Below, piece after piece: positions 21,348 to 22,540 of a stretch of 22,540 nt of DNA (its first letter is position 1; the number at the start of each line of letters is the position of its first letter). The notes under the pieces were generated by a model. The model made no database searches and was not told the origin of the DNA. It saw only the letters and a list, made by a program, of their open reading frames with translations. Both the position numbers and the translations under genes were made by a program. Source of the stretch: a virus; IMG/VR virus record IMGVR_UViG_3300034283_001558, positions 1 through 22,540 of that record; one strand, given 5' to 3'.

Positions 21348-22538
21348 ATGGAAAAAGATAAAAATTTGTATTGTGCCTGGGCTGACACAGGTCTAGCCCT
21401 GCACAATTCAGGACGATGTTTGCTGTGCTGTCACAGTCAGAACTACTTGCAAAATCAAGAAGGCCAGAACATATATCTAGACACAGGCACTATCGAACAG
21501 GCCTGGAACAGTCCTACTAGAAAACAAATACAAGCAGATCTCGAAGCCGGCGTTCAACATCCCAATTGCAGTGCTTGCTGGAATGAAGAAGCAGCAGGAA
21601 GAAGCAGCCGCAGACAAGTGGCCAATGAACAATTCAAAGATCTAGTGATCACAGGTCACAAGCCACAGCTAGTAGACCTCAAACCTGGTAACACCTGCAA
21701 TCTAGCGTGTCGCACTTGTTGGCCCGAAGTTTCTAGCAAATGGTATCGAGACTACTGGGAAATTGAAGCTCAGAAATGGGAGCCAGACTATAAGAAATAT
21801 CTGGCTTCCTGGGGTAGAATTCGCAGCAGTTACAGCGACGAAAACACACAGCTATGGGCAGATCTAGCAACATGGTTTACTGATGTAGAGTATTATGACA
21901 TATACGGTGCTGAACCCATGTTGCTGGACAAAGTATTTCATATTTTGCAACAGAGCGTTGACAGCGGGCGCTGCCAAGATCAAGGGTTGCATATCAATAC
22001 CAATGGTACCATTTGGAATCCTGAGTACATTGATATCATCAAAAAGTTTAAATCAGTAAACATTGACGTCAGCATAGATGGTATTGGACCACACTTTGAT
22101 TATATTCGATATGGTGAAACATGGAGCACAGTTGAAAAAAATGTTTTGCGTTATCAACAGTTGTCTAGGACCAATCCCAACATCAAAATGCACATCTGTA
22201 TTACAGTGTGTGCTTTGAACATTTTGTACGTGATGCAAATACAACAATATTTCTGTGATCGAGAAATTCCTGTGTTTTTTAACATGGTGCATCATCCACA
22301 TTATCTCAATGTTCGGGCACTGCCAGACACAGTCAAGCAAACAATACGTAGTCAACTTGAATCACAAAATCCCAACTGGCAAATCACCAGCATCATGGAT
22401 TTCATGGACATGCCTTTGGAAAATCAACCGCAGCAGTGGGACAAATTTCTTGAATCAACAAAAAAGCTAGATCTGTTACGACAACAAGATCTAGCCAGTA
22501 CTTTCCCTGAATTTTGGAAATTGATTAACTTGCAGTAA
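21348..22538 (+). CDS. Radical SAM protein (twitch/SPASM-like), second copy
   Basis: This 396-residue protein has the CxxxCxxC core at C117-C121-C124 (GNTCNLACRTC) and, in place of GGEP, YGAEPMLL (187-190). Downstream strands include VNIDVSIDGIGPHFDYIRYG, typical of the radical SAM TIM-barrel. The N-terminus holds C24, C27, C28 (RCLLCC) and C74-x2-C77 (HPNCSACWNEEAAGRSSRRQ), a likely second metal site. It belongs to the same group as the 19722 protein but is longer and has an extra middle region. A protein or peptide modification role is inferred. The start at 21348 has a weak ribosome site (AGGA thirteen bases upstream). It is complete, ending at TAA 22536-22538, two bases before the window edge. 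Confidence 0.88.
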   Translation: MEKDKNLYCAWADTGLALHNSGRCLLCCHSQNYLQNQEGQNIYLDTGTIEQAWNSPTRKQIQADLEAGVQHPNCSACWNEEAAGRSSRRQVANEQFKDLVITGHKPQLVDLKPGNTCNLACRTCWPEVSSKWYRDYWEIEAQKWEPDYKKYLASWGRIRSSYSDENTQLWADLATWFTDVEYYDIYGAEPMLLDKVFHILQQSVDSGRCQDQGLHINTNGTIWNPEYIDIIKKFKSVNIDVSIDGIGPHFDYIRYGETWSTVEKNVLRYQQLSRTNPNIKMHICITVCALNILYVMQIQQYFCDREIPVFFNMVHHPHYLNVRALPDTVKQTIRSQLESQNPNWQITSIMDFMDMPLENQPQQWDKFLESTKKLDLLRQQDLASTFPEFWKLINLQ

Positions 22539-22540
22539 TC

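Overview
The window reads as part of a T4-like myovirus (tailed phage) genome from an environmental, probably aquatic, source. The evidence is a set of T4-type replication genes: a UvsW-type helicase (10666-12135), a gp61-type primase (17295-18278) and a gp41-type DnaB-family helicase (18256-19725). There is also a probable gp62-like clamp-loader subunit (13795-14244), a T4-type late-promoter motif at 16176, dense packing with ATGA stop/start overlaps, and several small proteins that I recall from T4-like marine phages. The early promoters are near-consensus sigma-70 sites (TTGACC, 17 bp, TATAAT), so the host has a standard bacterial sigma factor. The host itself cannot be named from the window. 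I saw no tRNA, rRNA, CRISPR array or transposon.

Layout. (1) 1-6539 is a sugar-transfer island: four GT-A-like glycosyltransferases (one partial, one on the minus strand), three paralogous GT-B/capsule-synthesis-like proteins, one GT17-like enzyme and one FkbM-type methyltransferase. (2) 6540-9680 is an early-expression block. Four small genes and an AAA+ ATPase each have their own strong promoter and a shared GGAGCC leader, followed by a string of five very small genes (34-57 codons) ending at a strong intrinsic terminator (9741-9773). (3) 9772-15817 starts with a promoter that overlaps the terminator T-tract, then a gene of unknown function, uvsW, a minus-strand methyltransferase, and a run of small conserved genes including the gp62-like protein, a zinc-finger protein, a fibre-like protein and a miniature DnaE-like protein. 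(4) 15801-17270 holds a minus-strand conserved gene and a virion-type structural gene behind a late-promoter motif. (5) 17271-19725 is the primase/helicase pair. (6) 19722-22538 holds two radical SAM proteins flanking a minus-strand 2OG-Fe(II) oxygenase-like gene.

How the genes may work together. The replication genes give helicase loading, priming and fork remodelling. The glycosyltransferase island could decorate virion proteins or alter host surface sugars. The radical SAM and oxygenase trio looks like a modification module without a visible substrate. The strongest points for a second look are a 186-residue protein that keeps the ordered active-site motifs of bacterial DNA polymerase III alpha, three genes whose promoters predict leaderless mRNAs, a tandem set of nearly copied promoter-leader cassettes, and four single minus-strand genes that all overlap the 3' end of a plus-strand neighbour. 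The longest stretch without a gene is about 200 bp (7093-7295).
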